Notes: a model not told the origin generated them from the letters alone. Shown: positions 51,631 to 61,423, counted from the stretch's first letter. The stretch is 64,000 nucleotides of DNA from Cesiribacteraceae bacterium YIM B00369 (GCA_017948555.1 JAFMYY010000006.1:62001-126000), one strand, 5' to 3'. Translations and numbers: made by a program.

Positions 51631-52728
51631 TTAAAAATTTTTTCTTCTGTTTCGGCGATAGTCTTCAAAAACGAGGTTTCCAAGGCCATTTAAATTACTG
51701 TAATAAGCATTTCCATTGTTTACCTGTGTAAATTCCTGCACAAATTGCTTAAGGTAAGGGTCCGAAGCAATCATAAAGGTAGTGATAGGAACATTAAGAC
51801 GACGGCATTGAGCAGCCAGGTTAAGCGTTTTATTAAGGATTTTGCTATCAAGCCCAAAGGAATTCTTATAATATTTTATTCCTTGTTTAAGGCAGGTAGG
51901 CTTCCCGTCGGTAATCATAAAAATTTGTTTGTTCGAGGCTTTCCTCCGGCGCAAAAGATCCATTGCAAGCTCAAGGCCTGCCACCGTATTGGTATGGTAA
52001 GGGCCTACCTGTAAGTAGGGAAGATCTTTTACCTGTATTTGCCATGCATCGTTTCCAAAAACAATAATATCCAGGGTGTCTTTAGGGTATTTGGTTTTTA
52101 TAAGCTCCGAAAGAGCCAGGGCTACTTTCTTTGCAGGAGTAATCCGGTCCTCCCCGTAAAGAATCATGGAGTGGCTGATGTCGATCATCAGCACAGTGGA
52201 AGTCTGGGTTTTAAAATCTTTTTCGTAAACCTCCAGGTCATTTTCAGTAAGCATAAACTGCTCCATGCCATTATTTACCTGAGCATTCCGCAGGGATTCT
52301 GTAACAGAGATCTGCTCAAGGCTGTCGCCGAACTGAAAGTCCCGCATATCTGTGCGGGGCTCCTCCCCGGGGCCATGGTAAAAGGTGCTGTGGTTTCCTT
52401 TATTGCCTTTCTTCAGCTTGCCAAATATTTCTTCAAGGGCCGAGCGGCGAATGGACTGTTCACTTTTGGCGGTTACTTCAAATTGTCCTTCCTGGTTCTG
52501 GTCGGTTATATATCCTTCCCGTTTAAGGTCATCAATAAAGTCGCCAATGCCGTATTCATCGCTGGTCAGCTGGTGCTCTTTGTCGAGGTGGCTGAGCCAC
52601 TGCAGAGCCTCAGTAACATCGCCTGAGGATATCAGGAGTAGTTGCATGAAAATTTTCAGGAGGCTGTCGAAGGTTGCTTCTTCGGCTTCTTCCTGTGGCA
52701 GATATTGGGTAAATCGGTATCCTAACAT
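51631..52728 (-). CDS. VWA domain protein, partner of the AAA+ ATPase
   Basis: This 365-residue cytoplasmic protein has a C-terminal von Willebrand factor A domain with an intact MIDAS motif (DISHS, residues 183-187, in TVLMIDISHSMILYGEDR) and the later TNTVAGLELAMDLLRRR and IFMITDGKPTC segments. The N-terminal half (about 1-170) is helical, and its start MLGYRFTQYLPQEEAEEATFD is typical of this family. The frame extends to a TTG at 52785, but the ATG at 52728 fits better. It is upstream of and nearly touching the AAA+ gene, so the two are coexpressed. Confidence 0.88.
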   Translation of the reverse strand: MLGYRFTQYLPQEEAEEATFDSLLKIFMQLLLISSGDVTEALQWLSHLDKEHQLTSDEYGIGDFIDDLKREGYITDQNQEGQFEVTAKSEQSIRRSALEEIFGKLKKGNKGNHSTFYHGPGEEPRTDMRDFQFGDSLEQISVTESLRNAQVNNGMEQFMLTENDLEVYEKDFKTQTSTVLMIDISHSMILYGEDRITPAKKVALALSELIKTKYPKDTLDIIVFGNDAWQIQVKDLPYLQVGPYHTNTVAGLELAMDLLRRRKASNKQIFMITDGKPTCLKQGIKYYKNSFGLDSKILNKTLNLAAQCRRLNVPITTFMIASDPYLKQFVQEFTQVNNGNAYYSNLNGLGNLVFEDYRRNRRKNF

Positions 52729-52944
52729 AATTTTGTTCTCCTCTAATTCAGGGGGGCGGAGTTGCACTGTGGCAAAACGCTTCAAATTTATAACGTAGAA
52801 AAATAAGCCGGAAATATCAGAGGGCTGTATCTTTCAACAAAATGTGGTTTATTAAGTTTCCTCTCCTCTGTTTTCTGTTCTGGTAAAAAAAAGAAATGAG
52901 ATGCTGAAAGTAAGGCTGCCTTTTGTATGAAGATAGTAAAAAGA

Positions 52945-53781
52945 TTACTTATACCTGAATTTAAGAGGATCGGGATAGAAAAAAGTATACTGCAGGTCTT
53001 CCTGAAGTTTTTTCGGGCTGATAATCTTTTTCGCTCCGGAGCTGCTGCCGGTGAAGGAGGGCGGTTCAAATTTAAAATCTGCTGCATTTTGCAGGTAAAC
53101 TTCCCGGCAGGTCGGGTGTTGGGGCGCTACCACGTTTAAGGTTTGGTTCCAGTAATTTTGCTTTAAAATTTCTGATACAACGCCTGTTACATCATCGCGG
53201 TGAATATAATTAACAGGCAGGTCGCCGGTGTTGAGCTCTTTTTTGCCTGTAAGGTGCCTGCCGGGAATACGCTCGTAGCCCATTAATTCCCCGCACCGGA
53301 GAATGGTAAGCTCCGTGCCGGAAATATTTTTTAAAATTTCCTCAGCTTCCCTTATAGCGGGCTCCGGGGTGTTTTCAGGTTCAGGAGCATCGTTTTCACT
53401 TATTTCTTTTTCAAGATCGGGGTAAACAGAAGCGGAGCTGATGTAAATAACTTTTTTTATTGCATGGCGGCGAACCTCTTCCGCTATAGCCCGTATCTGC
53501 CCGGAGTAAAAATCACTCCCTTTTTCCTCTTTTCCGGGTGAGAGTGTCAGGATCAGCAGGTCAGTTTTAAAGAAATCGTCCGGGTTTAACTGGCTTAGTT
53601 CAGGAGTAAGGGTGAGGAGGTAGGGTTTTATTCCCACGTCCTTCATTACGCTTTTCTTTTCAGCATGCCTTGTGGAGCCTTTTACCTTATAGCCTTCCGT
53701 AAGGAGGTTCCAGGCCAGCGCGGACCCTAACCAGCCGCAGCCTAAAATGCTGATAGTGGAAATATCTGAATCAGTACTCAT
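52945..53781 (-). CDS. NAD(P)-dependent SDR-type epimerase (YeeZ-like)
   Basis: This 278-residue protein has an atypical short-chain dehydrogenase fold with the nucleotide motif ILGCGWLGSALAWNL (residues 12-26). KVIYISSASVYPD and the later VNYIHRDDVTGVVSEIL segment are typical of YeeZ-like epimerases. The active-site tyrosine of classical SDRs (YxxxK) is not obvious; the AIREAEEILKN segment occupies its place. The substrate is unknown. It lies 33 bases from the fatty-acid hydroxylase gene upstream on the same strand, which suggests coexpression. Confidence 0.8.
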   Translation of the reverse strand: MSTDSDISTISILGCGWLGSALAWNLLTEGYKVKGSTRHAEKKSVMKDVGIKPYLLTLTPELSQLNPDDFFKTDLLILTLSPGKEEKGSDFYSGQIRAIAEEVRRHAIKKVIYISSASVYPDLEKEISENDAPEPENTPEPAIREAEEILKNISGTELTILRCGELMGYERIPGRHLTGKKELNTGDLPVNYIHRDDVTGVVSEILKQNYWNQTLNVVAPQHPTCREVYLQNAADFKFEPPSFTGSSSGAKKIISPKKLQEDLQYTFFYPDPLKFRYK

Positions 53782-53814
53782 TATTTATGGCCTTTACATT
53801 TACATATGTTTCTG

Positions 53815-54429
53815 TTACCTGGAAGGCATAGTTCTGAAAACATAATCCCAAAGCGGGGAAGATACGCCAAAGGCTACGGTATGGTCTTTATAATGGTGGA
53901 TGCCGTGGTGGATCCATAAAACCTTAAGAAAGTTTTTAGGAGGCTGACAGGCGTGTACAATGTAATGGACAAATAAATAAGTGGCATACCCCAGTAAAAT
54001 ACCCGGCAGAAAGGCATATACCAATTCACCTAATATTAAAAGGAAAACAAGGTAAAATATTCCTGCATAAATAAGGGCCATAAAAGGAGGCATTGCCAGT
54101 CGCTCCTTATCCTTAGGGTATTCGTGGTGCAGCCCGTGAACAGCATACTGGATTCTGGCCCTTATTTTTGTGCTGGTTTCCATATGAAAGAAATAGCGGT
54201 GCGCCAGATATTCCAGCAGCGTAAAAAACAAAAAGCCTGAAACAAACAAAACAGCTGTTGTATGAGCCGCAATCCCTACATTGGTAACAGCATGAAAGGT
54301 TAATAAAACGGAAAGCAAGCAAAACAGGCTGACAGGTACCGCCGAATTGGTGCGGGTAAGCCGTTCCAGTACAGGGTTCGTGAATAATACTTTTGTGCCT
54401 TTATTCTTTATTTTGATTTTCTGATTCAT
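53815..54429 (-). CDS. Fatty-acid hydroxylase superfamily protein
   Basis: This 204-residue membrane enzyme carries the histidine clusters that bind the di-iron site: HRYFFH, HGLHH, HYIVH and WIHHGIHHYKDH. Four membrane segments (about 30-48, 52-72, 118-135 and 138-158) surround them. The pattern matches FA2H/sterol desaturase proteins, which in Bacteroidota may hydroxylate sphingolipid or fatty acyl chains. It lies upstream of the SDR gene on the same strand. Confidence 0.88.
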   Translation of the reverse strand: MNQKIKIKNKGTKVLFTNPVLERLTRTNSAVPVSLFCLLSVLLTFHAVTNVGIAAHTTAVLFVSGFLFFTLLEYLAHRYFFHMETSTKIRARIQYAVHGLHHEYPKDKERLAMPPFMALIYAGIFYLVFLLILGELVYAFLPGILLGYATYLFVHYIVHACQPPKNFLKVLWIHHGIHHYKDHTVAFGVSSPLWDYVFRTMPSR

Positions 54430-54540
54430 AGAGAGAAAAAAATTGAAATCAGTTATCTGTAAAAAACACCTGTTAAACTAAATGTTTAAACTGTGCAGAT
54501 AAAAAATTGATTGAAAAAAAATAAATGCTTTTATCTCATT

Positions 54541-55683
54541 TTATTTCTGGTTCTGAAGTTTGTTTTCTTCAACCACTCTGTTATAATAATTTTCATACAT
54601 AGGCAGAATGTTTGCAACATCAAACTCAAGAGCCCTTTTCAGTGCATTTGTTTTAAAAGCCTGAAGGTTTTCTTCCTGCAGAATGTGAACAGCTCTTTCA
54701 GTCATTTGTTTTACATCCCCTATCGGGCTTACATACCCGCTGATGCCGTCCTGTACCAGTTCAGGCAGGCCTCCTGCGTTGGAGGAAATAATGGGTACCT
54801 CGCAGGCCATTGCTTCCAGTGCTGCCAGTCCGAAACTTTCTTTTTCAGATGGCATTAAAAACAGATCGGCCACGCTTAATACTTCCTCTACTGTGTCAAG
54901 TTTACCTAAAAACCGCACATCTTCGCAAATACTGAGTTCTCTGCATAGCCGCTCAATCTGGGTGCGGTCAGGGCCGTCGCCTACCAATAATAATTTTGAT
55001 GGTATTCTTTTCCGTACCTTGCTGAAAATACGGACAACATCTTCCACCCGCTTTACTTTTCTGAAATTGGAGGTATGCACAATGAGCTTTTCTCCATTAG
55101 GGCAGATCGCTGTTTTAAAATGATCTTTCTTCTGCTTTTTGAACCGTTCAAGATCAATAAAGTTCGGGATTACCTCAATCTCTTTGGTAATATTAAAGTG
55201 CTTATAGGTGTCTTTGCGCAAATCTTCAGAAACAGCAGTTACACCATCGGACTGGTTAATGCTGAAGGTTACCACAGGTGCATAAGAGGGGTCCTTGCCT
55301 ACCAGAGTAATATCGGTGCCGTGCAGGGTGGTAACTATAGGGATGTCAATGCCCTGTGTTTTAAGAATTTGCTTTGCCATATAAGCTGCGGATGCATGGG
55401 GGATGGCATAGTGTACATGCAGCAGGTCCAGCTTTTCGTACTGGACCACATTTACCATTGTACTCGCCAGTGCCAGCTCATAAGGCGGGTAAACGAAAAG
55501 AGGGTAGGAGCGAATGCCCACCTCATGATAAAATAAGTTTTCGCTTAAAAAATCAAGACGGGTTGGCTGGGAGTAGGTAATGAAATGTATTGCATGGCCT
55601 TTTTTTGCCAGGGCCTTTCCTAATTCAGTAGCTACTACACCGCTACCACCAAAAGTGGGGTAACAAACAATGCCTATTTTCAT
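54541..55683 (-). CDS. bshA: N-acetyl-alpha-D-glucosaminyl L-malate synthase
   Basis: BshA is the GT4-family glycosyltransferase that joins UDP-GlcNAc and L-malate in the first step of bacillithiol synthesis. The 380-residue product starts MKIGIVCYPTFGGSGVVATELG. It contains LHVHYAIPHASAAYMA, VTTLHGTDITLVG, a UDP-binding C-terminal domain with LLLVGDGPDRTQIE and the EKESFGLAALEAMACEVPIISSNAGGLPELV signature. All of these match BshA rather than general GT4 enzymes. The start at ATG 55681-55683 is chosen; an upstream extension to 55707 is not needed. bshB and bshC are not in this window. Confidence 0.95.
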   Translation of the reverse strand: MKIGIVCYPTFGGSGVVATELGKALAKKGHAIHFITYSQPTRLDFLSENLFYHEVGIRSYPLFVYPPYELALASTMVNVVQYEKLDLLHVHYAIPHASAAYMAKQILKTQGIDIPIVTTLHGTDITLVGKDPSYAPVVTFSINQSDGVTAVSEDLRKDTYKHFNITKEIEVIPNFIDLERFKKQKKDHFKTAICPNGEKLIVHTSNFRKVKRVEDVVRIFSKVRKRIPSKLLLVGDGPDRTQIERLCRELSICEDVRFLGKLDTVEEVLSVADLFLMPSEKESFGLAALEAMACEVPIISSNAGGLPELVQDGISGYVSPIGDVKQMTERAVHILQEENLQAFKTNALKRALEFDVANILPMYENYYNRVVEENKLQNQK

Positions 55684-55783
55684 AAGTATGATAAAAGTTT
55701 TTAGCAAATTTTAAAAAAAAAGTCCCGCTCTGCCCCGATTTTTTAAAAGCTGGCCCGGGCTGACAGGCTTTCTGATAAGCTAA

Positions 55784-58700
55784 CTAAGGTAAAATATTAT
55801 ATTTTGCAAAGCTCTGTATCGATTTATAAATTTCATCCTGTATCCGGGTTCGGGTATTAAACCGGATCAGCTTAGTGTTGTTGGCGTCCGGATGGATTCG
55901 GTTCGATAAAAATATGTATACAAGTTCAAATTCAGGGTCTACCCAGGCGGCTGTACCGGTAAAACCGGTATGCCCGAAGGTGGCGGGAGAAACTTTATTG
56001 GAGGTTGGCCCATAAAACTCATCCAGCGAAGGTTTGTCCCAGCCAAGGCCACGCCTGTTTTCTTTAAATTGCCTTTTTGAAAACCTGCCCACTGTTCCGT
56101 TGGCCAGGTAGGTGCGGCCACCGTAGGAGCCGTCCTGCAGGTTCATTTGCATAAGAGTGGCCAGGTCGCGCGCGTTGCTGAACACACCTGCATGGCCGGC
56201 AATGCCGCCAAACATGGCGGCTCCCTGGTCATGGACCATTCCGCAAACCAGTGAATTTCTGAAATAATTATCAAACTCCGTAGGCGCAATTCTCTCCACC
56301 GGAAATTTGCAAAGCGGGAGGTACGTCATGGTGGTAAGGCCAAGAGGCTCGTAAAAATTCTGGGCCAGGAAATCGTTCATTGGCTGATTAAGCTTTTTCT
56401 CAGCAATGCGCTGCATTATATAGTAGCCAACATCGCTGTATTTATACTCATACTTTTTCTCTCCTTTTTTAAGAGGGATGAGGTTCGATTTTTTTATCCA
56501 TTGCCAGATGGAATCCTGCATCGCATTTACAGCGTACAATCCTGTAGCCACCTGCAGGTTATATTCCGGAACAGGTGAGAGGCTGTAAAGTCCGGCGTTG
56601 AGCCCGAGACTGTTGATGGTATTCTTCCAGAAAGGGATATAAGGAGTAAGGCCTGCCTGGTGGGTAAGGATATTCCGCAGGGTCATGTTCTCCTTATTGC
56701 TGCCTTTAAGGTCTTCAAGATAGGTAACGATAGGTTTGTCCAGGTCAACGAGGCCGCGCTCTTCCAGAAACATCATTACCTGCAGGGTGGCCGCCACTTT
56801 AGTAATGGAGGCAATGTCGTAAATGGTTTGGTTGGTAACAGGCTGAAGGCTGTCGTAACTCAGGTGGCCAAAAGATTTATGGTATATTATAGAGCCTTTG
56901 CGGGCTACCAGAATCTGGCAGCCGGGAGTGGCCTCAAGGCGGATTGCTTCCTCTGCAATTTTGTCAATCTTTGCCAGTGTTTCAGAGTCCATGCCTACAT
57001 CTTCCGGTGTTGCATAGCTGAGGCGCCCCAGGTCGCGGGTATTTTCTCCCATATTACGCCTTACCATGCCAGAGACCGATACAGGTAATTTTCCTTTTGC
57101 CTTTAAGCCTCCGAAAATAATGGCCGGTACAATGCGCTGTGTGTATTCATTGTCTTCATATCCGCAAATGAGGTTATGAGATTCTTCAAAGTACCCGAGG
57201 CTGTAAGGAGAACCAAATACAGAAATAATTACATTTGGTTTACGTTTAAGGCGTTCGATAAATGCTTGCTGGGCTTTTGAAAGGCCAAACTCCTCTTTAG
57301 CAAGCCGGCTCATGCCGTGTACTCCCACAACTACATAGTCGTAAAGCATTATTTTATCAAAAAGGGCATCAAGCTCTTCCCGGGTGGCTTCTTCAGGCAT
57401 AGGGTAATGCGTAAAAGGAGCATACTCACTCAGGGTATTGCTGAAGGTATTGCCGTGTACAGCTCCGGGGTAGGGAAGTGTGCCGGAAGGTGTGGCGCCT
57501 AAGGTAACAGAAGCAAAAGTGCGGTCTTCCAGCTGCCGGACAGGAAGTTGGTTGCGGAAATTCCGGACTACTGTAACGCTGTTTTCGTACAGTTTCTGGC
57601 GGATAAGGTCTGCTATAGGGTCATTTAGCTTACTTATCAGGTTAGTGGTGTCAATGGGTTTAAAGCGGTTAAGTCCTGCCCAGTATTTAGCAGTTAATAT
57701 TTTCTTTACACGTTCATCTACCTCTTTCTGATTTATCTCTCCTCTCCGGATGGCTCTTTTTATCTTCCTTACTGCAGTTGGTACATCTTCAGGGAAAAGC
57801 AACACATCGTTGCCGGCTTTAAAAGCCTCAAGGTCCACTTCTCCGGGCTTATAAAAATCACTAACCCCTTTCATGTTAAGGGCATCAGTGAAAATAAGGC
57901 CCTGGTAGCCCATTTCTTTTTTCAGCAGGTTGGTAACTACTGCCGGCGAAAGCGTAGTGGCTGTATTGGGCCTGTTGTCAAGCGCAGGAATGTTTATATG
58001 GGCAACCATTACACTTGCCAGGCTGTCTTTGATCAACTGCTCAAATGGGTATAGCTCAATGCTTTTCAGTCTTTCCTTGTCGTGTTTAATTACCGGCAGG
58101 GTCAGGTGCGAATCTGCATTGGTGTCGCCATGGCCGGGGAAATGTTTTGCGCAGGCAAGTATCCCGTTTTGCTGCAGCCCCCTCATATAGGCAATTCCTT
58201 TTTCCGCTACATTAATTTTATACTCTCCAAAAGAGCGGCTGCCAATTACCGGATTTTCCGGATTGCTGTTAACATCTATAACAGGAGCAAAATTTATATG
58301 AACCCCCAGCAGGCGGCACTGGCGCGCGATTTCAGCTCCCATGGTGTAAATGAGCTGGTTGTCCTGAATTGCCCCAAGGGTCATTTGTCGTGGAAAGTTC
58401 GGGATGCTGTCCAGGCGCATTCCAAGGCCCCACTCTGCATCCATTGCAATAAACAGCGGAACCCCGGCCTCAGCCTGCAGCGTATTGGTCATGATGGCCT
58501 GGCGAACCGGGCCTCCCTGGAAAAAGATAAGGCCTCCAATGCCCTGGTTCTTTACCAGTTTTCGTAATTCGTTCAGGTGGCTGTTATCTCTGTTGGAATA
58601 AGCGGCAACCATAAAAAGCTGTCCTATGCGGGCATCCTCATCCAGTGTGTTCAAAACGCTGTCCACCCACTGGTCGCGTTTCTTCAGCCAGGCCTCACCG

Positions 58701-58843
58701 CCTGCACCTGATTGTGCTGAACTGCCTTCGGTTGTTGTTTTTTTTGAGGGGGTGATGCGGTCCGGGGTTTTTACCTGTGCCACTACTATACCTGAAGCCC
58801 ATAATAAGCAGATTATGAGGGTAATACAAACTTTTCCGGTCAT
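55784..58843 (-). CDS. Glycoside hydrolase family 3 / serine hydrolase fusion
   Basis: This 1019-residue exported protein has a signal peptide (about 1-22). A GH3 beta-N-acetylglucosaminidase domain of the NagZ kind follows (about 55-400), with CAKHFPGHGDT (231-241), the His/Asp dyad His238-Asp240 and the nucleophile Asp320 in FTDALNMKG. A GH3 C-terminal-like region spans about 415-600. The last domain is a beta-lactamase-type serine hydrolase (about 615-1010) with SITK (Ser679-Lys682), YSDVGYY and HTGFTGT. GH3 plus serine hydrolase in one chain suggests removal of N-acetylglucosamine from muropeptides combined with an esterase or peptidase step on the envelope, but substrates are not proven. 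Confidence 0.93.
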   Translation of the reverse strand: MTGKVCITLIICLLWASGIVVAQVKTPDRITPSKKTTTEGSSAQSGAGGEAWLKKRDQWVDSVLNTLDEDARIGQLFMVAAYSNRDNSHLNELRKLVKNQGIGGLIFFQGGPVRQAIMTNTLQAEAGVPLFIAMDAEWGLGMRLDSIPNFPRQMTLGAIQDNQLIYTMGAEIARQCRLLGVHINFAPVIDVNSNPENPVIGSRSFGEYKINVAEKGIAYMRGLQQNGILACAKHFPGHGDTNADSHLTLPVIKHDKERLKSIELYPFEQLIKDSLASVMVAHINIPALDNRPNTATTLSPAVVTNLLKKEMGYQGLIFTDALNMKGVSDFYKPGEVDLEAFKAGNDVLLFPEDVPTAVRKIKRAIRRGEINQKEVDERVKKILTAKYWAGLNRFKPIDTTNLISKLNDPIADLIRQKLYENSVTVVRNFRNQLPVRQLEDRTFASVTLGATPSGTLPYPGAVHGNTFSNTLSEYAPFTHYPMPEEATREELDALFDKIMLYDYVVVGVHGMSRLAKEEFGLSKAQQAFIERLKRKPNVIISVFGSPYSLGYFEESHNLICGYEDNEYTQRIVPAIIFGGLKAKGKLPVSVSGMVRRNMGENTRDLGRLSYATPEDVGMDSETLAKIDKIAEEAIRLEATPGCQILVARKGSIIYHKSFGHLSYDSLQPVTNQTIYDIASITKVAATLQVMMFLEERGLVDLDKPIVTYLEDLKGSNKENMTLRNILTHQAGLTPYIPFWKNTINSLGLNAGLYSLSPVPEYNLQVATGLYAVNAMQDSIWQWIKKSNLIPLKKGEKKYEYKYSDVGYYIMQRIAEKKLNQPMNDFLAQNFYEPLGLTTMTYLPLCKFPVERIAPTEFDNYFRNSLVCGMVHDQGAAMFGGIAGHAGVFSNARDLATLMQMNLQDGSYGGRTYLANGTVGRFSKRQFKENRRGLGWDKPSLDEFYGPTSNKVSPATFGHTGFTGTAAWVDPEFELVYIFLSNRIHPDANNTKLIRFNTRTRIQDEIYKSIQSFAKYNILP

Positions 58844-58880
58844 ACCAACGTTACCAATCAGATTATAAAGAATAAAGAAG

Positions 58881-58888
58881 TATATTTG
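58881..58888 (+). promoter_or_regulatory. -7 element upstream of the 58911 gene
   Basis: TATATTTG matches TAnnTTTG exactly and ends 22 bases before the ATG. No clear -33 element is seen, since the divergent GH3 gene begins close by. Confidence 0.45.
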
Positions 58889-58910
58889 TTGAGTTGCAAA
58901 TTAATGAAAT

Positions 58911-59279
58911 ATGAAATTCCCTTCACTCGTTAAACTGCCTAAATATAATAAATTTAATTTCGAGCCCCGATACTATGATCCTGTAAAGGAAGAAATTGAT
59001 GTCAGGACAGCGAGAATTAAACATGAAATTGAGGCAGAGGAGGCCGCCGGTTTAAGTAATGCTGACCGCGCCCGTTTTAAAGCCGAAATGAACCAGGTGT
59101 TTAGCAGGAGAGCAGCAGAAGACCGTAAATCCAGCGTAATGCAGGTGGTTTTTATCCTCCTCTTCTTCTCCATCTTTGTCGGTTACCTGTTCTATGGTAA
59201 TAACGTAATTTATGCCGCCTTAATTCTTATTCCTGCTTATATTTTCTATAGAAAAAAGCAATTTACAGGTAAGAAATAA
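58911..59279 (+). CDS. Hypothetical membrane protein next to mutL
   Basis: This 122-residue protein has a positively charged, helix-rich N-terminal part with the segment KFNFEPRYYDPVKEEIDVRTARIKHEIEAEEA (from about residue 14). Two membrane segments follow near the C-terminus (about 77-92 and 95-112). Small proteins with a phenylalanine/tyrosine-rich F-x-P-R-Y-Y motif are often found upstream of mutL in Bacteroidota. The function is unknown. A terminator at 59312-59338 and a separate promoter element before mutL suggest it is not cotranscribed with mutL. Confidence 0.75.
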   Translation: MKFPSLVKLPKYNKFNFEPRYYDPVKEEIDVRTARIKHEIEAEEAAGLSNADRARFKAEMNQVFSRRAAEDRKSSVMQVVFILLFFSIFVGYLFYGNNVIYAALILIPAYIFYRKKQFTGKK

Positions 59280-59311
59280 GTAAGAATTGCTGTTTTATGA
59301 CCTGAATGAAG

Positions 59312-59338
59312 AGCTGCTCCGTTTTGAGCGGCTTTTTT
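59312..59338 (+). terminator. Terminator between the membrane protein gene and mutL
   Basis: AGCTGCTC (59312-59319) pairs with GAGCGGCT (59326-59333, one G-T pair), followed by a run of six T. Confidence 0.75.
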
Positions 59339-59423
59339 GTGTTTTACCGTGTATATCTTTATCTGTAAATGATAAGCATAAGCTTTGGGTAATAATTGCT
59401 GCAATGCTTACAGGCAAATTTTG

Positions 59424-59431
59424 TATATTTG
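59424..59431 (+). promoter_or_regulatory. -7 element of the mutL promoter
   Basis: TATATTTG matches TAnnTTTG exactly and lies 46 bases upstream of the mutL ATG. A TTG at 59396-59398 is 25 bases upstream, rather far for a -33 element. Confidence 0.45.
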
Positions 59432-59477
59432 TTGATCTGAGCAGCTGTGCCTGCCGGATTCAATAAGAATTTCTTCC

Positions 59478-61418
59478 ATGTCAGACATCATTAAGTTACT
59501 TCCGGATGCAATCGCCAATCAAATAGCTGCCGGCGAGGTCGTGCAACGACCTGCTTCGGTAGTAAAGGAACTCATGGAAAATGCCGTGGATGCCGGCAGT
59601 ACCCGCATACAGGTAATTATTAAGGAGGCGGGAAAGAGCCTGATTCAGGTAACAGACGATGGAAAAGGAATGTCGCCCACCGATGCCCGTATGAGCTTTG
59701 AGCGGCATGCGACTTCTAAAATTCAGTCTGCCGATGACCTTTTTGCCATACGCACCAAAGGATTCCGGGGAGAGGCTCTTGCCTCTATTGCTGCCGTTGC
59801 TCAGGTGGAAATGAAAACCAGGCGAACAGAGGATGAATTAGGTACCTGTATTTCAATTGAAGGATCGGAAATAAAAAAACAGGAACCTGTTGCTCACCAG
59901 GAGGGAAGCTCTATTGCAGTAAAAAATCTTTTCTTTAATGTGCCTGCAAGGCGTAATTTCCTGAAATCCAATGCGGTGGAAATGCGTCACATTGTAGATG
60001 AATTCCAGCGTATTGCCCTTGCGCACCCTGAAACAGCTTTCAGTCTTTTTCAGAATGATCTTGAAACTTACCAGCTTACACCCGGTAAGCTGAGCCACCG
60101 CATTGTACAGCTTTTTAATAAAAGTTATAAGGAGCAGCTGGCTGCCTGCAGGGAAGAAACGCCTCATGTGAGCGTACAGGGTTATATTGGCAGGCCTGAG
60201 TTTGCGAAAAAAACCCGGGGGGAGCAGTTTTTCTTTGTTAATAACCGGTACATAAAAAATAATTATCTGCATCATGCGGTAATGAATGCCTACCAGGATC
60301 TGCTGCCTTCAGATTCATATCCTTTTTATGTGCTCTTCCTGGATATAGATCCTAAGAATATTGATATAAATGTTCATCCTACCAAAACGGAAATTAAATT
60401 TACCGATGAGCGGACGGTTTATGCCATTGTTCAGTCGGCTGTGCGGCAGGCAATAGGCACCCATAACCTTACGCCCTCAATCAATTTCGATCATGATGTA
60501 AACTTTCAGGCTTTTATTAACTCCAATTCTTCGCCCGGTAAAGAGCAGGGAAAAGAAGGAGATAGTAACCGCCAGTGGGAGCAGTTTCGCCAGTCATCCT
60601 TTAACTCAGAGGCTGGCCGGCAAACACCGCAGGAGCGGAATAGCCTTGCCAACTGGGAGAAAATGTTTGAAGCAGAAGGGGAGCAGCCTCAGCAATCACG
60701 TTTTTCCTTCCCCGACGATAAAAGTGAAAGGCAGGAGCAGGTAATTCAGCAGTCAAAAGCATTTGAGGGTTCTGTTACTTTTGAAAGTGCCGCAAATGAC
60801 CTTGAAAAAGGGCCGGCCCGTAAAGAAGGTGTCGGTTTTCAGCAACAGGACTCCGAAAGCAATACCTTTCAGCTGCACCAGCGCTATATTATCAGCCAGG
60901 TTAAGTCGGGTATGATGCTCATAGACCAGCATGCTGCTCATGAGCGGGTGCTGTATGAAAAATATATTTATAATCTGGAGAAGAAAAGAGGGGCTTCGCA
61001 GCAGTTTTTATTTCCGCAAAAAGTGGAATTAGGTGCTGCGGATTTTGCACTGGTGAGCGACCTGATGGACGAGATCAGGGATCTTGGCTTTGATGTGGCT
61101 CCATTTGGCCAGCAGTGCGTGGTGATTAACGGAATACCGGCCGACCTTGCCGGTGCCGATGAAAAGTTTCTTTTTGAAGGTTTAATTGAGCAGTTTAAAC
61201 AGAACAAAGCTACCCTTACACTCGATAAAAGAGAGAATATGGCGCGGGCCCTGGCCAGCCGCTCTGCCATAAAGAAAGGACAAAAGCTGAGTGGCCTGGA
61301 AATGCGGGCGCTTATAGATCAGCTTTTTGCCTGCCGGAATCCGAACTATGCTCCCGACGGGAGGCTTACATTCTGTATTCTGGAGATGGAAAGATTAGCA
61401 AACTTTTTTACAAAATAA
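59478..61418 (+). CDS. mutL: DNA mismatch repair protein MutL
   Basis: MutL links mismatch recognition by MutS to strand incision. The 646-residue product has the N-terminal GHKL ATPase: [46 protein letters not shown] and [12 protein letters not shown] Gln/Glu-rich linker follows (about 350-455), then the C-terminal dimerisation domain. The endonuclease motif [12 protein letters not shown] is present. The usual CPHGRP is seen as APDGRL and the ACK motif as ASR, so the metal site is atypical. It is followed 5 bases later by the first rhomboid gene, and the three genes mutL-rhomboid-rhomboid probably form an operon. Confidence 0.96.
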   Translation: MSDIIKLLPDAIANQIAAGEVVQRPASVVKELMENAVDAGSTRIQVIIKEAGKSLIQVTDDGKGMSPTDARMSFERHATSKIQSADDLFAIRTKGFRGEALASIAAVAQVEMKTRRTEDELGTCISIEGSEIKKQEPVAHQEGSSIAVKNLFFNVPARRNFLKSNAVEMRHIVDEFQRIALAHPETAFSLFQNDLETYQLTPGKLSHRIVQLFNKSYKEQLAACREETPHVSVQGYIGRPEFAKKTRGEQFFFVNNRYIKNNYLHHAVMNAYQDLLPSDSYPFYVLFLDIDPKNIDINVHPTKTEIKFTDERTVYAIVQSAVRQAIGTHNLTPSINFDHDVNFQAFINSNSSPGKEQGKEGDSNRQWEQFRQSSFNSEAGRQTPQERNSLANWEKMFEAEGEQPQQSRFSFPDDKSERQEQVIQQSKAFEGSVTFESAANDLEKGPARKEGVGFQQQDSESNTFQLHQRYIISQVKSGMMLIDQHAAHERVLYEKYIYNLEKKRGASQQFLFPQKVELGAADFALVSDLMDEIRDLGFDVAPFGQQCVVINGIPADLAGADEKFLFEGLIEQFKQNKATLTLDKRENMARALASRSAIKKGQKLSGLEMRALIDQLFACRNPNYAPDGRLTFCILEMERLANFFTK

Positions 61419-61423
61419 CCCTG

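Noticed and set aside
52039-52626. Open frame of 195 codons antisense to the VWA gene
   Set aside because: The VWA protein has an intact MIDAS and family start on the other strand; the antisense frame is a shadow.
50086-52785. Magnesium or cobalt chelatase for tetrapyrrole synthesis
   Set aside because: No large chelatase subunit or porphyrin pathway gene is adjacent, and the AAA-VWA pair alone fits MoxR-type systems better.
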